DNA from: Fennellomyces sp. T-0311 | Taxonomy: Eukaryota; Mucoromycota; Mucoromycetes; Mucorales; Lichtheimiaceae | Direction of reading: 5' to 3' | Length of the DNA stretch: 64,000 bases | Assembly (NCBI GenBank): GCA_025266875.1 | Contig: JALLLT010000011.1 | Location: 744,001-808,000, forward strand | Shown here: positions 31,022 through 42,900 of the stretch, in pieces | Numbering within the stretch: the first letter of the stretch is position 1 | Layout: each line of letters begins with the position of its first letter | Made by a program: the position numbers and the translations under genes | Notes under the pieces: model-generated | What the model was told of the DNA's origin: nothing | What the model saw: only the letters and a program-made list of their open reading frames with translations | The model's database searches: none

Positions 31022-33466
31022 TTAATGGCGGCTTTTGACAGTGGACCGCGTGGTTCGACGAGATTTCACCGTTCGTGGTAATGAAGACTTTTCACGGGGA
31101 CGTTTGGTTGTGTACGATGGGTCCTTTTCATCATCATCATCGTCGTCGTCCTCTTCTTCCTCGCTAACAATCTCATCTTCGAGCTCCTGGGTCTCTTTGC
31201 TGTCCTCCTCATCAGGCTGCCGTTGTTGTGGATGCTGTTGTTGTTGTTGCTGCTGCTGTTGTTGTTGGGACTGTAATGGTGACTGTGGTGAGGTATTATA
31301 ATGATACCGACTATCCTGCACGGGAGCAGGTCGATATGTCGGCGCTTGCATGCTGGCATAGGGTGGGTGGTATCCAGATGATGACGAAGGCATCGGTGGC
31401 GGTAAGCTGTTTGTCTCGTTAGCAACGGGTTAAATAAAGCTTGGCAACCGTATATTACCTAGCGTGGTGATTCACAGCGACACCTGTCCGTCCATCATAA
31501 TAAGGCGGTTGGGAATACTGTTGCTCGTAGTTGTGCTGAGGAGGCGGTGGAGGAGGCGGGTGGTCGACACTACTGGTGGTGCTCGTGTTGGACTGCACCC
31601 GCATACGCGCCCAATGGTCCATGGGGGGAGCGGGGTACCTCGAATGCTGGCCATTTTCGTATTCATACATTTCAGAAGACGATGAGCTTGCTGACGTGGT
31701 CCGTTCGTGGACCGAGAAGTGGTGCGGCGGCGGGGGCGGCGGCGGGGGAGGATGGTGTTGTTGATAGCTTGGTGGCACCATACCCGGTGGCGGAGGCGGA
31801 GGCGGCATAAAGGTCGAGGGATAGTTCATGCCTTGCGGATATTCGTAGTTGCTGTATTCACCCTGCGGCGGGAACCCGACAAAACGCGTATAGTTCATGG
31901 TTTGCTGGTCGTGCTGATGCTGTTGTTGATGGCTGGCATCAGCCTCAGCGTAGTGGCCGGGACTGCGGCCTCTGACAACCAGCGGCGACGACTCCACTGT
32001 GCCAACGACGACGAGGTCACCCGACTTGAGTTGTGCAAACAAGTCAACGACAATAAGGTAGTACTGCTGCGCAGCGCGTCTCTTGCCATTGTTGGCGGTG
32101 GCCGACTTGAACTGCACTCGTTCAAAGGTGACGACGGACTGGGAGGCGCCGACGGTGCTCATGGAGAGGTTGCCACCGGGACGGATAGGCTTTGGGTCAG
32201 GCGTAGATTGAGGGCCCTTGTCGCGTTTGGGAGTGTGCTGGATCAGCGGGATGGCTTTTTCGCTATTGGCGATTCGGGCTGTGACACCCAACATGAAACT
32301 CGAAATCGGGTGCAATGCTCCCTCGTGCTGCACCAGGCACGGCAGATCTTGTCCATCGTAAATCACCCCAATCCCCTGCAAGTTGAAAGCTCCACTCAGC
32401 TGAAAGTAGTTGCGTCGATAGCATGTCCAATCGTTGTCTGCCATAAAGAACCCTCGGTCGACACGTGCATGAATGTGAACATCCAGACTGTCAAAAAAAA
32501 ATTCATTAGTTTGCATGGACATGACAGGTGGGACGGACTCACACGCTGGTTCTGTCCAAGGCATAGATGTTGCCCTTGTAGTGAGTGGGAGTAAACGTGG
32601 GACTGTCATCCTGGAAGTAGAGCGACTCTTTACGCCGTCGGCGCACCAGCGCGTTGGCGTCGGTGGGTGGCGGCGGATAAACGCTTGGAGGCTTTGTCGC
32701 GTAGTCCTTATCGGGGTGGTGCTTAGGCGATGCTGCGTCGTCGGGTGGTGTGGTGTACGAGTTGGGCGGCGTGGACGTTGGCCGTGGCGTCGTAGGCTGG
32801 GACATGGCAGTAAACCTGGCAGATGTTGGGCGTCAGTTGTTGTTATTTGAAACGGCAACACAAAGAAAAAATTTGGGTTACATTACCCGGTGTGCGACCT
32901 GGCACTGTTACTTGAACTGGGGATTTCCGGTTTGACACTTGGGCTGCTGTTGGGTGGCATATACGCCGTGTGGGATGAGGACGAGGGTGCGCCGGACGAG
33001 CTGCGTCAAAGGGGAAAGTGGTGAGTCTTGGAAAAAGAGAGAGAGAGAAAGCAGAGAAGGGAAAAAGGAAGAAAAAAAAAAGCGAGTGGGTGCCCAAATC
33101 TGAAGCAAGGTGGCGGAACTCGGAGAGGCGACAGAGAGAGAGAGAGAGAGAGAGAGGCACGCGTGCGGTGCGTGAGTATATAATACCGTAACCTGCGTGG
33201 GACTGTCCCCCCTCGCACACGCACCGTTCCCCACTTGGGTATTGCAAAGCCAATTCAAGAACGCGTGAAGAAACAACTTACTGATACAACCCGTAGGCGC
33301 TACTCGACGGTGGCGGCAAAATTGGTGGTGCCATAGGAGCGCCGACTGCGGCACTGCTGTTGCTGCTGGTGACGCTCGCGGACGAATGCTGATTCACGGG
33401 AGGATGAATCGGCAGCGGATTTCCCGCATGGTTCAACGTCGGCCATTCTTTGTCTTGAATGCTCAT
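31022..33466 (-). CDS. NDT80/PhoG-family transcription factor
   Basis: Five minus-strand exons fit with consistent phases: 33466-33282, 33000-32887, 32815-32543, 32487-31459 and 31406-31022, giving 661 residues. The central part carries the NDT80/PhoG DNA-binding fold, an Ig-like beta domain. Its recognised blocks are DNDWTCYRRNYFQLSGAF, VTFERVQFKSATANNGKRRA and LVVRGRSPGHYAE. The N-terminus is Ser/Pro-rich and probably disordered. After the domain come Gln/His-rich, several poly-Pro (PPPPPPP) and Ser-rich segments, a Gln run, and an acidic stretch (EEEEDDDDDDDEKD). The end is basic, with KRPREK and KSRR as possible nuclear signals. Relatives in Dikarya (Ndt80, Vib-1, XprG) control meiosis, starvation responses or cell death; which role applies here is unknown. 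Intron 1 contains an (AG)n microsatellite. The start at 33466 begins MSIQDKEWPTL. Confidence 0.88.
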
Positions 33467-35516
33467 ACCGCGAAAAAGAAAAAAAGGGAGAAAAAAGACA
33501 AAAGAGAAGCTGAAAAAAACAGGGCGCAGTATGAATCTCTGGGGGATCAGAGTATAGAGTTTTAGCTATCGTATCATTATCATCCTTTTACTTTTTGTGA
33601 GCTTGCTTTCCTTGCGCGTCTCCATCCCAATCCGTCTCCAGTCTTCAGCAGCCGTCGTCATGCCTACCTGCATCTCGTCCTGCATGTTGCCAGGCACGCC
33701 TGAGGGGAACCCACCCTGCCCCTTTTTGTCAAAGAAGTGTATGGGGACCTGCGCACGTAACAACGGCTGTGCGTTTTGGTGCAACCATAACTCCAAAAAA
33801 AAATTCGGTTACTCGACTTTGCAGATCATCCCTTTCAGTGTCCTACGATACACTACATTGCTTTACTCAAAAAAAAAATTGACATTGCTAAAGTGATACT
33901 GCATCACTTGTTTGCCGCCGTTGCGCTCTGCTTCCCAAAGAAAGGAAAAAAGTCAAGCTCATGCTCCTGCCTGCTTTTTTTCTGTAACCTGTCCAAGCCC
34001 GTGGGATTGTCACTCTGTTCCGCTACTCAACATTTCAGATAACGAGCGCCCCAACTCCGAGGTCACACGCTCCAACCCCCCCTCCCCCCGCGCCAACCAC
34101 TGGCAGAAATACACACCTTACAATGGGCCTAGCCATGTCTAACGTACCTCGGTTTCACATGCTCCCTCAAGGGTCCTACGGACGGATCGGATGTACCCAG
34201 CACTATCCGAGAAGTACCCACTTTTTGCTTCATTGCACTATGTATGTGGCTTAGAAACGAACTAAATCATTTCAACTATTTATAAATTGCCCGTTATTGT
34301 ATCATTTGCAGTCATTGTTAGGGAAAAAAAACATATTTGCAGTCGCTGACGCGAGCTGAGGAAACGTGACACGAAGCCAGGCGAACTTGTTCACGTTTGA
34401 CACACGCCAACTTTACAGTGTGCGTTACTTAAATTGTCACTCCGTTCAATGGGTCATCGTGCCTATTGTCAAAATCGAATTAATCTCATACGACGTTAAT
34501 TAGACTCTAGTTTTTTTTGCTATCATATGGTTTTTTCATTATGATTTTTAGTAAACTTAATGATCTGTGCGGAGAACACCCACTGTGCATTCTGTCGGGG
34601 TCTTTCGCGGGGTCGAGTGCGAAAATAGAGTCCTCTATGTCCAGTAAAAGCAACCAGATAATGGCGGCTGAATCTGAGGATGAACCATTTTTTCTCGGTA
34701 TCGACTTCCTTTTTTTTTCAGCAGATACCCCAATGCTTTGTTACTCAATATTTATTGATACACAAATGTTACAGTGGGCTAAATTATGCATAACTGCGCG
34801 CATATCCGTACCGTGGTTGCAACTGCATCGAACACTCCATCAACACGTTCCATTATTGGAGTAAATATTTTTGTTTTGAAAGGAATTCTGGGAAAAGACG
34901 CGTAATCAAGATGGTCTTTTTTTCGCATCTGAAGTGTTGCCGTATGCATTGGATTTAACTTGCTGTTTCACAAAGAAAGTTTATTATATATGTACCTATC
35001 GGGATCGAGCTCCCGCCAAAATGCATTCAGATCGATGCACGCCCTCTAATCAAAATTTACCATACGATGAGCGTGCAAATCATTATATAGAAATGCAATT
35101 GATAGTGGTTTACACAACCTCCTTTTATTAACAATAGAGATCTACTTGCTCATTGAATGGCGGCTTGCAAGGAGGTGTGACAACTTTCATGCATAAAGGC
35201 GATGTTGATCTTTTATTTATTTGTCAATCACAACAGGTATGGCTCAAGCTGCTTCCTAATGAAAGTAAGTTTACAGTCATTCAATCTGGTATAGCACACA
35301 TTTAATAATCCTCTACATAACGCAGTTTTTTTTTGGCTACGTAGCTGCCCAGAAACCTAAACTTGGCGCCTATTTCATTTTGATTGTCAGTAGTAATATG
35401 CTTATTTAATGGTTTGGGGATCCTAAAAAATGCAGAGGTAGGCTTTGGCTACACACGTGATGCATCCGGTAGTCCAGCAAAAAGTGTCGCTGCGTCTCGA
35501 ATAGGGTCAATGTAGT
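33467..35516. other. Intergenic region, no gene seen
   Basis: About 2 kb with only short chance frames, including one of 115 codons at 34517-34864 with no recognisable motif. The left end is the promoter region of the NDT80-like gene. A pyrimidine/C-rich stretch lies near 34070-34100. Confidence 0.4.
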
Positions 35517-35529
35517 GATTAGATATATA

Positions 35530-35755
35530 GTTCAAAAGTTATAATTTATTTTGAGAGGTAATAGACCTGCTCCTAAAGGTATTAGGTCCCTCCCTTGCGG
35601 TTCGAAGGTGTCGTTAAATTTATACAAAAGGATGAGAAAATCCATGCTTGAAAAAAAAACCATATTGGTGAACGAAAAAAAAGCAGGTCAGTGTAGCCCA
35701 AGATGGTAGATAGCGGGGTGGCACTGCCATATTGCAAGTAGACCCTTACAAAACC
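35530..35755. mobile_element. SINE-like short element with 13-bp target duplication, copy 1
   Basis: The 226-bp element is flanked by the direct repeat GATTAGATATATA at 35517-35529 and 35756-35768, a target duplication of the length left by LINE-type machinery. A TTCGAA-centred sequence (GCGGTTCGAAGGTG) resembles a Pol III B box in part. There is no coding capacity. A second copy is at 24896-25124. The SINE assignment is inference; the target duplication is directly visible. Confidence 0.65.
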
Positions 35756-35768
35756 GATTAGATATATA

Positions 35769-36468
35769 ATTTGAAAAACCATTCAATGGAAGGATATTTT
35801 AGTCATCTATCCGATATATTGACAGTACCACCGTCCATTTAACTTCTCGAGAAAGATTTAAGCGTATGAGCACATCGAATGCCACGCAGAAACGGCTTTA
35901 AAAGTTGTACATGAATCCTCGCTATTCTATAAAAATAGTAGGGTTTTTTTTTTGCAAGGATGCGACATAATTACATACGCCCCATAGGTATTCGAGAAGA
36001 TTTTGCGATATAAAGCACTATCTCAATGAACATGTGAACCGCCTTTAGAAATGGCAACTTATCGACAAGGTGCATATCCAACGTGTTACTGTGCCATAAA
36101 CCAAGAAGTCGCAGCCAGTCTTGTCATAATGACAGTGAAGGGGCAATATCAATGAAAGTAACAAGATAATTCCATTATTGAAGAATGATACCGATTTTTT
36201 AGGGGAAACGCATAATAACCCTTGGGATCTGTTGGAACTTTATGCTGTAAAATATATAATCTTCCTCACAAGCTTAGATTGATCAAATGTAACTTTATAT
36301 CGTTACGTAAAACTAGGCAGATGGTTGATTTGTCTGCGCATATAATAGTAAATGATACTTTTTGATTATTCATTGGCCAAAAGTTTGTATGCCGAGTGCC
36401 AGATATGTCAACTCATCGTGTAAGAGGGAGTTGCTCAGTCTGTAATCCGAAAATGGCTCAAAATCGTG
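35769..36468. other. Intergenic region
   Basis: AT-rich sequence between two mobile elements; nothing recognised. Confidence 0.4.
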
Positions 36469-36470
36469 TA

Positions 36471-37929
36471 CAGTAGTTTGCGGTTGAAAATGTAGAATGT
36501 TAGAGAACGAAATGTAGCATCAAATTTCTATAATGTAAGTTTGCTGAGCACACTATAGGTTCAAAATTTATTTGATTTTGATGTAACCAGTGGCAACAGA
36601 ACGCAAAATGAAGCATGGGAACAATCGCTGTTTCAAAAAAATTGTTATCACCAAGCGACAATGTTGTCGCTTTTACCTTGTCGCTTGTCGCTTTTCACCT
36701 TGTCGCTTATGACTATCGAAATAAGTAAGCTTTCTCTTTTTTGAATCCTAGAGAATCCTATATATAGGACAAGCGACAAGATAAAAGCGACAACATTGTC
36801 GCTTTGCGACTTGTTTTTGAAAATGTAGTCTGGTGTTGTATCCAACATGATGAACACGCCCTAACAAGGTTCTTTGCCATCGATGCTGTCCGTCAGCGAA
36901 TAAGAGCTTACCATCCTTATTGCCACTTCCCACTTCCATGTTTACCAAATACTCAGCCAATCAAGTTACTCATCCACACGACCTTCCGGTCAACATGTCT
37001 CTTCACGGATATGCTCTGTCAGCATTCATCCTATCGATCATCAAGATCCGTCACTGCTCAGCAATAATAAGGTTGAAATTACACATCACTCACTGAAATG
37101 CCGGCTTAAGGAAAACCCATCATGGATAAGCATTTATTATAAGGGAGGCCCATCATCGCGCGCACAGAAAAAGTGCTACTCCGCTCATTTCTGTGCGCCT
37201 CGTTCGATTTTGTGCAAGAATATAAAGTTATGCAAGGTTAAGTGATATAAACAACCAAGGTTTTGATGGCTGCAATGGGATATAGCGTATTTGATATATA
37301 TTTTTTATAAACAAATTGTATGGTGCTTTGTAACGAAACAGCCTAGTCTGATTTCTGTGCGCGAAGTCTCCGCGGAAGTGTGTGCTTTGGATTGGATGAC
37401 CATTAAAGTACCACAGCGTTATGTTAAAGCGCCAAAGTTTTTTCTGCGCGCGGGGTGATTCCCTTTGCTGACGGACAGCATCGATGGCAAAGAACCTTGT
37501 TATGGCGTGTTCATCATGTTGTATACAACACCAGACTACATTTTCAAAAACAAGTCGCAAAGCGACAATGTTGCCGCCAGGTGACAATGTTGTCGCTTTT
37601 ATCTTGTCGCTTGTCCTATATATAGGATTCTCTAGGATTCAAAAAAGAGAAAGCTTACTTATTTCGATAGTCATAAGCGACAAGGTGAAAAGCGACAAGC
37701 GGTAAGGTGAAAAGTGACAAGCGATAAGGTGAAAAGCGACAAGCGAAAAGGTAAAAGCGACAAGCGACAAGGTAAAAGCGACAACATTGTCGCTTGGTGA
37801 TAACAGGTTTTTTTTTGAAACAGCGATTGTTCCCATGCTTCATTACATAAATTTTGAACCTATAGTGTGCTCAGCAAACTTACATTACAGAAATTTGATG
37901 CTATGTACATTTTCAAACGCAAACTACTG
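36471..37929. mobile_element. Foldback element with Tc1-type ends
   Basis: The left arm (36471-36897) and right arm (37467-37929) are inverted copies of about 430-460 bp, around a 569-bp spacer. The ends are CAGTAGTTTGCG and its complement, immediately flanked by TA on both sides (36469-36470 and 37930-37931), as for Tc1/mariner insertions. Each arm contains the palindromes GCGACAATGTTGTCGC / GCGACAACATTGTCGC and a tract of AAGCGACAAGGTGAA-type subrepeats, longer in the right arm (about 37675-37790). The spacer holds smaller inverted pairs such as CGCGCACAGAAA (37157) and TTTCTGTGCGCG (37350). No transposase frame is evident, so it is non-autonomous. Confidence 0.82.
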
Positions 37930-38295
37930 TATGGTACCCGTCCCAAAAAGGAAATACACGTGGCATGTCAACTTTTGATCAGTTTTAGAAAGTACGAAAC
38001 GTCGCGATACGTTGCAATCGCACCGTAGTTGGAGAAAAGTGACGGGATCAGCAGGTTTATAACGTGCACAAGATCAATGTGGTCTGCACTTACAATTCCA
38101 ACGCAGCCTTTTCCGCTTTACAAAATTGGATGTTGCCGCGTCAGTTACACCTTCATTTAGAAGAGATATGTGTACCTTCCTTTTATTATATTGTTACACG
38201 AACGTTAAAGAAACATACTGCATAAACGTATATAAGTCGATCCGACTTCAATTGGGGATTGTAATTATAAGATAACCATCAGTTATATAACAAGA

Positions 38296-39522
38296 ATGAC
38301 AGTAACAGAGCTTCGACAGCTTGGAAAGAACGGACCAAAGATCAATCCACTTGGTCTTGGTTGTATGGGGTAATTTGCTAATGCGCACGTTTATAAAGAA
38401 TTATGCGCTAACATTGATCGTAGTATGAGTGAGTTTTATGGCCCTAGTGACGACAAGGAGAGCATCAAAGTTCTGGAACGAGCTATTGAACTCGGTTGTA
38501 CCTTTTGGGACACTGCCGACATGTATGGTTGCGGGCACAACGAGCGTTTGATAAGTCAAATATTGAAGGATCATCGCGACAAAATCTTTCTCTGTACGAA
38601 ATTTGGAAATGTACGTGACCCCTCGACCGGTGAGTACCTTGGTGTATCGGGCAAACCAGAATATGTTCGATCCGCTTGTGAGGAAAGTCTCGAGCGTCTT
38701 GGTGTGGATGTGATTGACTTATATTATCAGCACCGCGTTGATCCAAATACGTAAGTTACTTTATCTACTTGATTATTGCCTTGGATACAGACTAATTGCA
38801 TGACACTAGCCCAATTGAAGAGACGGTTGGAGCAATGGCAGAGCTTGTCAAAGAAGGCAAAGTCAGATATCTTGGATTGTCCGAGTGCAGTGCTGATACT
38901 CTTCGACGAGCATATAAAGTTCACCCAATTCAAGCTGTTCAGGTAACTAAGCGCTTATCAACGTTTCTAATTGAGGCTAAAGTAATTGTTCCCAGATGGA
39001 GTATTCGCCTTGGGTGCTGGATATTGAAGACAACGGTTTACTCAATGCTGCTCGCGAACTTGGTGTAGCCGTTGTAGCTTAGTAGGTTTTTTACACAACA
39101 CCATGTTTCAGTAAATTTATACTTATTCCATGTTCAATAGTTCTCCACTTGGTCGCGGATTCTTGTCTGGTTCTATCACTTCTTTGGATGATCTGGCTGC
39201 CGATGATTTACGACACATGCTCCCTCGATACTCACCTGAGAACTTTGCAAAGAATTTGGAATTAGTGCAGGGGATCAAGGCACTTGCAACCAAGAAAGGC
39301 GTCACCGTCACTCAATTCGTACTTTCGTGGGTTCTGAGCCAAGGCCAAGATTTTATTGCTATTCCAGGAACAAAACGCATTAAGTACCTTGAAGATAATG
39401 TCAAAGGCGGCGAGCTTAAGTTATCACAAGAGGAAGTTGCTGAGATGCGAAAGCTGGTGGAAGAGGCTCGCCCTCAAGGAGAAAGATATCCTGAACAGTA
39501 CTTGGCTATGGTTAACATTTAG
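38296..39522 (+). CDS. Aldo/keto reductase, five exons
   Basis: The product is a 333-residue NADPH-dependent oxidoreductase of the aldo/keto reductase superfamily, similar in layout to the YakC/AKR13-like group; the substrate cannot be told. Exons are 38296-38369, 38424-38750, 38810-38942, 38996-39081 and 39141-39522, with consistent phases and GT-AG introns of 53-59 nt. The catalytic tetrad is present: Asp and Tyr in FWDTADMYG, Lys in IFLCTKFG, and His in YYQHRVDP. Further barrel motifs are [30 protein letters not shown] and [11 protein letters not shown]. The cofactor-binding end reads [20 protein letters not shown]-like TATATAAGTC lies about 65 bp upstream of the ATG. A dead paralogue with the same introns is at 26494-27714. 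Confidence 0.92.
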
Positions 39523-39978
39523 ATGTTCCTGTTTAGATTTACGTAGCACATGTTGTCGTATTTGGGAAACAATACTCCACATAAAAAGAAAGATTACGAC
39601 GCGTAAGTCACTCGGAAACGGATAGTAGCCCTAGAACGCCAATACGCTTGTGTACCCCGATAATAATAGATATCCCCATCATATTCCCAATTAAGATATC
39701 AACAATACTCCATTTCCGGTAACCCTTTACCACAGCAGTAGATATAAATACTGGTTGCAATCCTACATTGAACGAGAGGAAGGAATAAAGCCCGAGTCTC
39801 ACAGGATCCGCTCTTTCTGATAGTCGAGACTTCCAAATTCCTCACATGTGAAAAGTAAAAATTTCGTTACGAGTACAAGCAAATCTCGAATCACTTGGAA
39901 AGGGGCCTCCATATTAATGGTAAGCTTGTGATATCAATATTTCAAGCATTTAATGTTCTAACGTCAAAACTCTGGCAT
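39523..39978. other. Intergenic space between convergent genes
   Basis: This 456-bp gap holds the 3' ends of the aldo/keto reductase and the giant cytolinker gene. No other feature seen. Confidence 0.5.
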
Positions 39979-42900
39979 TTATTGATTTGACTTCATACGA
40001 AGTCGTGTACTGCCACTATTACTCTCGCTGATTTTATCAGGTGCCTTTGTCATCTTAACCTCCAGTTGGTTTCCGTATCGGTCTACGGCGATATAGCGAT
40101 CGCCATCAATGTACCCTGTGGGGGTATTTTGGGGAGTCGATCGTGAGCTGCTGATCGATGTGCTCGGCGGTAAAGGTAGCAGGTTATTATTATTTGTATT
40201 ACTGGTCGATGAAGAAGGTGAGCGATTGCGTCGTCTCCGTGTTTCAATAAAGTTTTCTTGAAAGGGTAATACCGAAGAGTTATCGGGTTCCACGGTTTTG
40301 GGTATAAATTCACTGTTGTCCAAAAGTGCATGGCCGCGCAGGAACTGGGACAGTTCCATCCAACCTCCGCCGACGCGCACCATCACCATTTTGCTTTTCA
40401 GCACGCGACAGTATGCGAGTTTCGGATTGGCATCGCCGAACCAGTATCTTCCAACTTCGCCTGGGACCATCTTGACCTTGACACGATACGGTGTTTCGTT
40501 GACGATACGACCAATTTCCATATCCAAGTCGTTCTTTGGATCGGCAACATACTGGTTGGCTGGAGGTGGCGGTGGCGCCGGTGGTTTTTTGGGATTGTTT
40601 GTCGATTTGGATGGGAATGGGCGGCGCACAGAAGGGGGTGTGAGTCGACTGCTGCTCGTGTTGGTGGTGGGTCGTGCGGTGGGTCTTGGTAGTGATGTGG
40701 AAGGTAACAACCGATTTGATGTCAACAAAGGAGAGCTGGTGTTACCATGCGCACCTGTTGGTGGAGCTGGAAGTCGCGATGGTGATCGGTCTCGGTCGCG
40801 CAAAAAGTTGGATGCTTTGCGTGTGGGCAACGATGATTTTCGTGCTCGGTTGACTTGGCCGGCAGCCATTGCTTTGCTCAGTTCGGCTCGCTGTGAACGT
40901 GCCTGTTGATCTACACCTTCCCAACGTTTTCTCAGCTGACTGATATGATCCACAATCATCTGCCGGTCCTTTTCATCCGTGATGTCATCCGTAGCCAATT
41001 GTGCTGCATCCAAACTCTGAGTGATCTTGCGTTCATAATACTTGTAACGCGCGTCAAGTTCGATGAATTTGCCTTGCATATCTGCCTTGCTGGGGTTGGG
41101 TTTACTGGTTGCCGTCGTTGCCTTTCCAACTGCGTCCTCCAGTGCATCCACCAGGACATCGATATCATCGGTGATCATCAAACATTTGCCGACTTCGAGG
41201 GCTTTTGCAAGATTCTGGCGTTTGTTGCCTATGGCGTCTGTCATGTTCTGCAATGCAGCCTCCATATCACCACGTTGTTGCATAAATGCACCGTCTGCAT
41301 CACCGAAATCTGTAATCAAGCTATCCAACGTCTGCAGTTCCCGCTTGGCGTGATCTTGAGCTTCACTTTCAATCGTGTTCAAAGCTTGTTCGATAGCTAG
41401 AACATCTTGTTCGCGAAGCACACCAGACAATGGTCGTTCATGTTGCTTATGTGCAGAGGACAATGTTACTCGAGAAGGGTCTTTCTCAAGCAAATCTAGT
41501 CTTGCATGCGCATCAACACAGACCTTCAGAACCTTCTTCATCTGACGTACGACTGCCACGCCCTTGGATGCTCGCATCATGGATGCTTCAAGTTCCGACA
41601 GTTGATCATGCAGTGCTTGCCATTCCGAATCAATGCGATCAGCTCGTGGTTGGACAACATCCTTCTTGAGTGACTGGATTGCGATGGAAAGCTCTTCTTC
41701 GTTGCTGCCGCCGTCCGTCTCCAATAACCCTTGCGACATGGTATTGAACGATTCGATGATACTGCTAAAGTCGGCAATCTTGTGCTGAATACTGCGCAAT
41801 TCAGCTTCCATATCCTTGTCTGACGACACATCAATGTTTGCTGATACGCTGGCGATTGCGTTTCTGCAGTTGTCGATCCAGGATGTAATGTTTTCCCCAG
41901 TCTTTGCATGACCAAGCGCACGACGAACCGTTTCGTTCCATCGTTGTTCGGCAGTGATTCCATCGTTCAAATCGCGTACTGCATCTCGTGCCTCTGCGAT
42001 AAGCTGTCGTTCGCTATCATTGATCGCCTTTGCTTGCAGACTGCTCAACTCCTCTGTAAGTTCGTCATACACACCGATTTGGGTTGTTGCTGAACCAATA
42101 GTGCTTCTGCGGTACTGTCTTTCGATCGATTTGATATCCTGGAATCGTTCTGCCGATTGTTCACCTGCAGTTCGAATACGCGCTTTGATCGCAGACAGCT
42201 CTCTTGTGCATCGTCGCTTGATTGCATCAGTTGCCTCGCGACATGCTTCAAGGGATGCAAGTTCCCGAGCTTCCTGCGCCTTGATTTCCAATGCTTGCTT
42301 TGTATTGGTCACCATAGTCGCAACCGCACTGTAGTGCTGCATAAACTTTTCCTTGTTGGCCGATTGACCATTGTTGGCTCCGAGCTTATCTGCCATTGTT
42401 TGTGCCAAGGCAAGTTTTGATTCAAGCACAGCAATTTCATCTTCATCGCTGTCTGCCTTGTCTTGGATTGCCTTCAACTTGGTGTGCAGATCATTCCACT
42501 GGAATACATGCTCCTTTGCGACCTTGGCGTTCTCAAGAGCAACTTCCAACTTGCTGTAGTCCTCTTCGAACTTTTGCTGCTTTGAATTGATGTCATTGGT
42601 CACAGCATCTTGTGCTTGCAGCAATCGGAAAAACGAACGCTGGAGCTCTGCTTGCTCCATGTGCTCTTGGATACGAAGATGGACATGTTGATACGCTTCG
42701 AGGAAACCTTGACACGTGGCTTCATCTTCGGTTGCGTCGCTTCCTCTGATCGAACCGTACTTGTCACGCATGTCATCCAAATCCTTAGTGATCTCGTGCA
42801 TGTGATCTGTCAACCCATCAGTCCGCTTGTCGTAATCCACAGCAAGACGGCGCTTGTGTAACCGGTTATCCAGATCATGCAAACTTTGCTCGAGCTTCTC

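Noticed and set aside
31707..32594. 295-codon plus-strand frame rich in Arg and Gly
   Set aside because: It is antisense to the proline- and Gln-rich exons of the NDT80-like gene.
31455..32861. Taking the single 468-codon frame as the NDT80-like gene
   Set aside because: Its first 100 or so residues are out of frame with the upstream exons; a GT-AG intron at 32542-32488 joins the correct exon (32815-32543), and further exons lie on both sides.
34517..34864. 115-codon open frame in the 33.5-35.5 kb gap
   Set aside because: No motif, no splice context and unremarkable composition; chance frame.
40298..40909. Plus-strand frame of 203 codons and other frames opposite the giant gene
   Set aside because: Shadows of the cytolinker coding exon, without features of their own.
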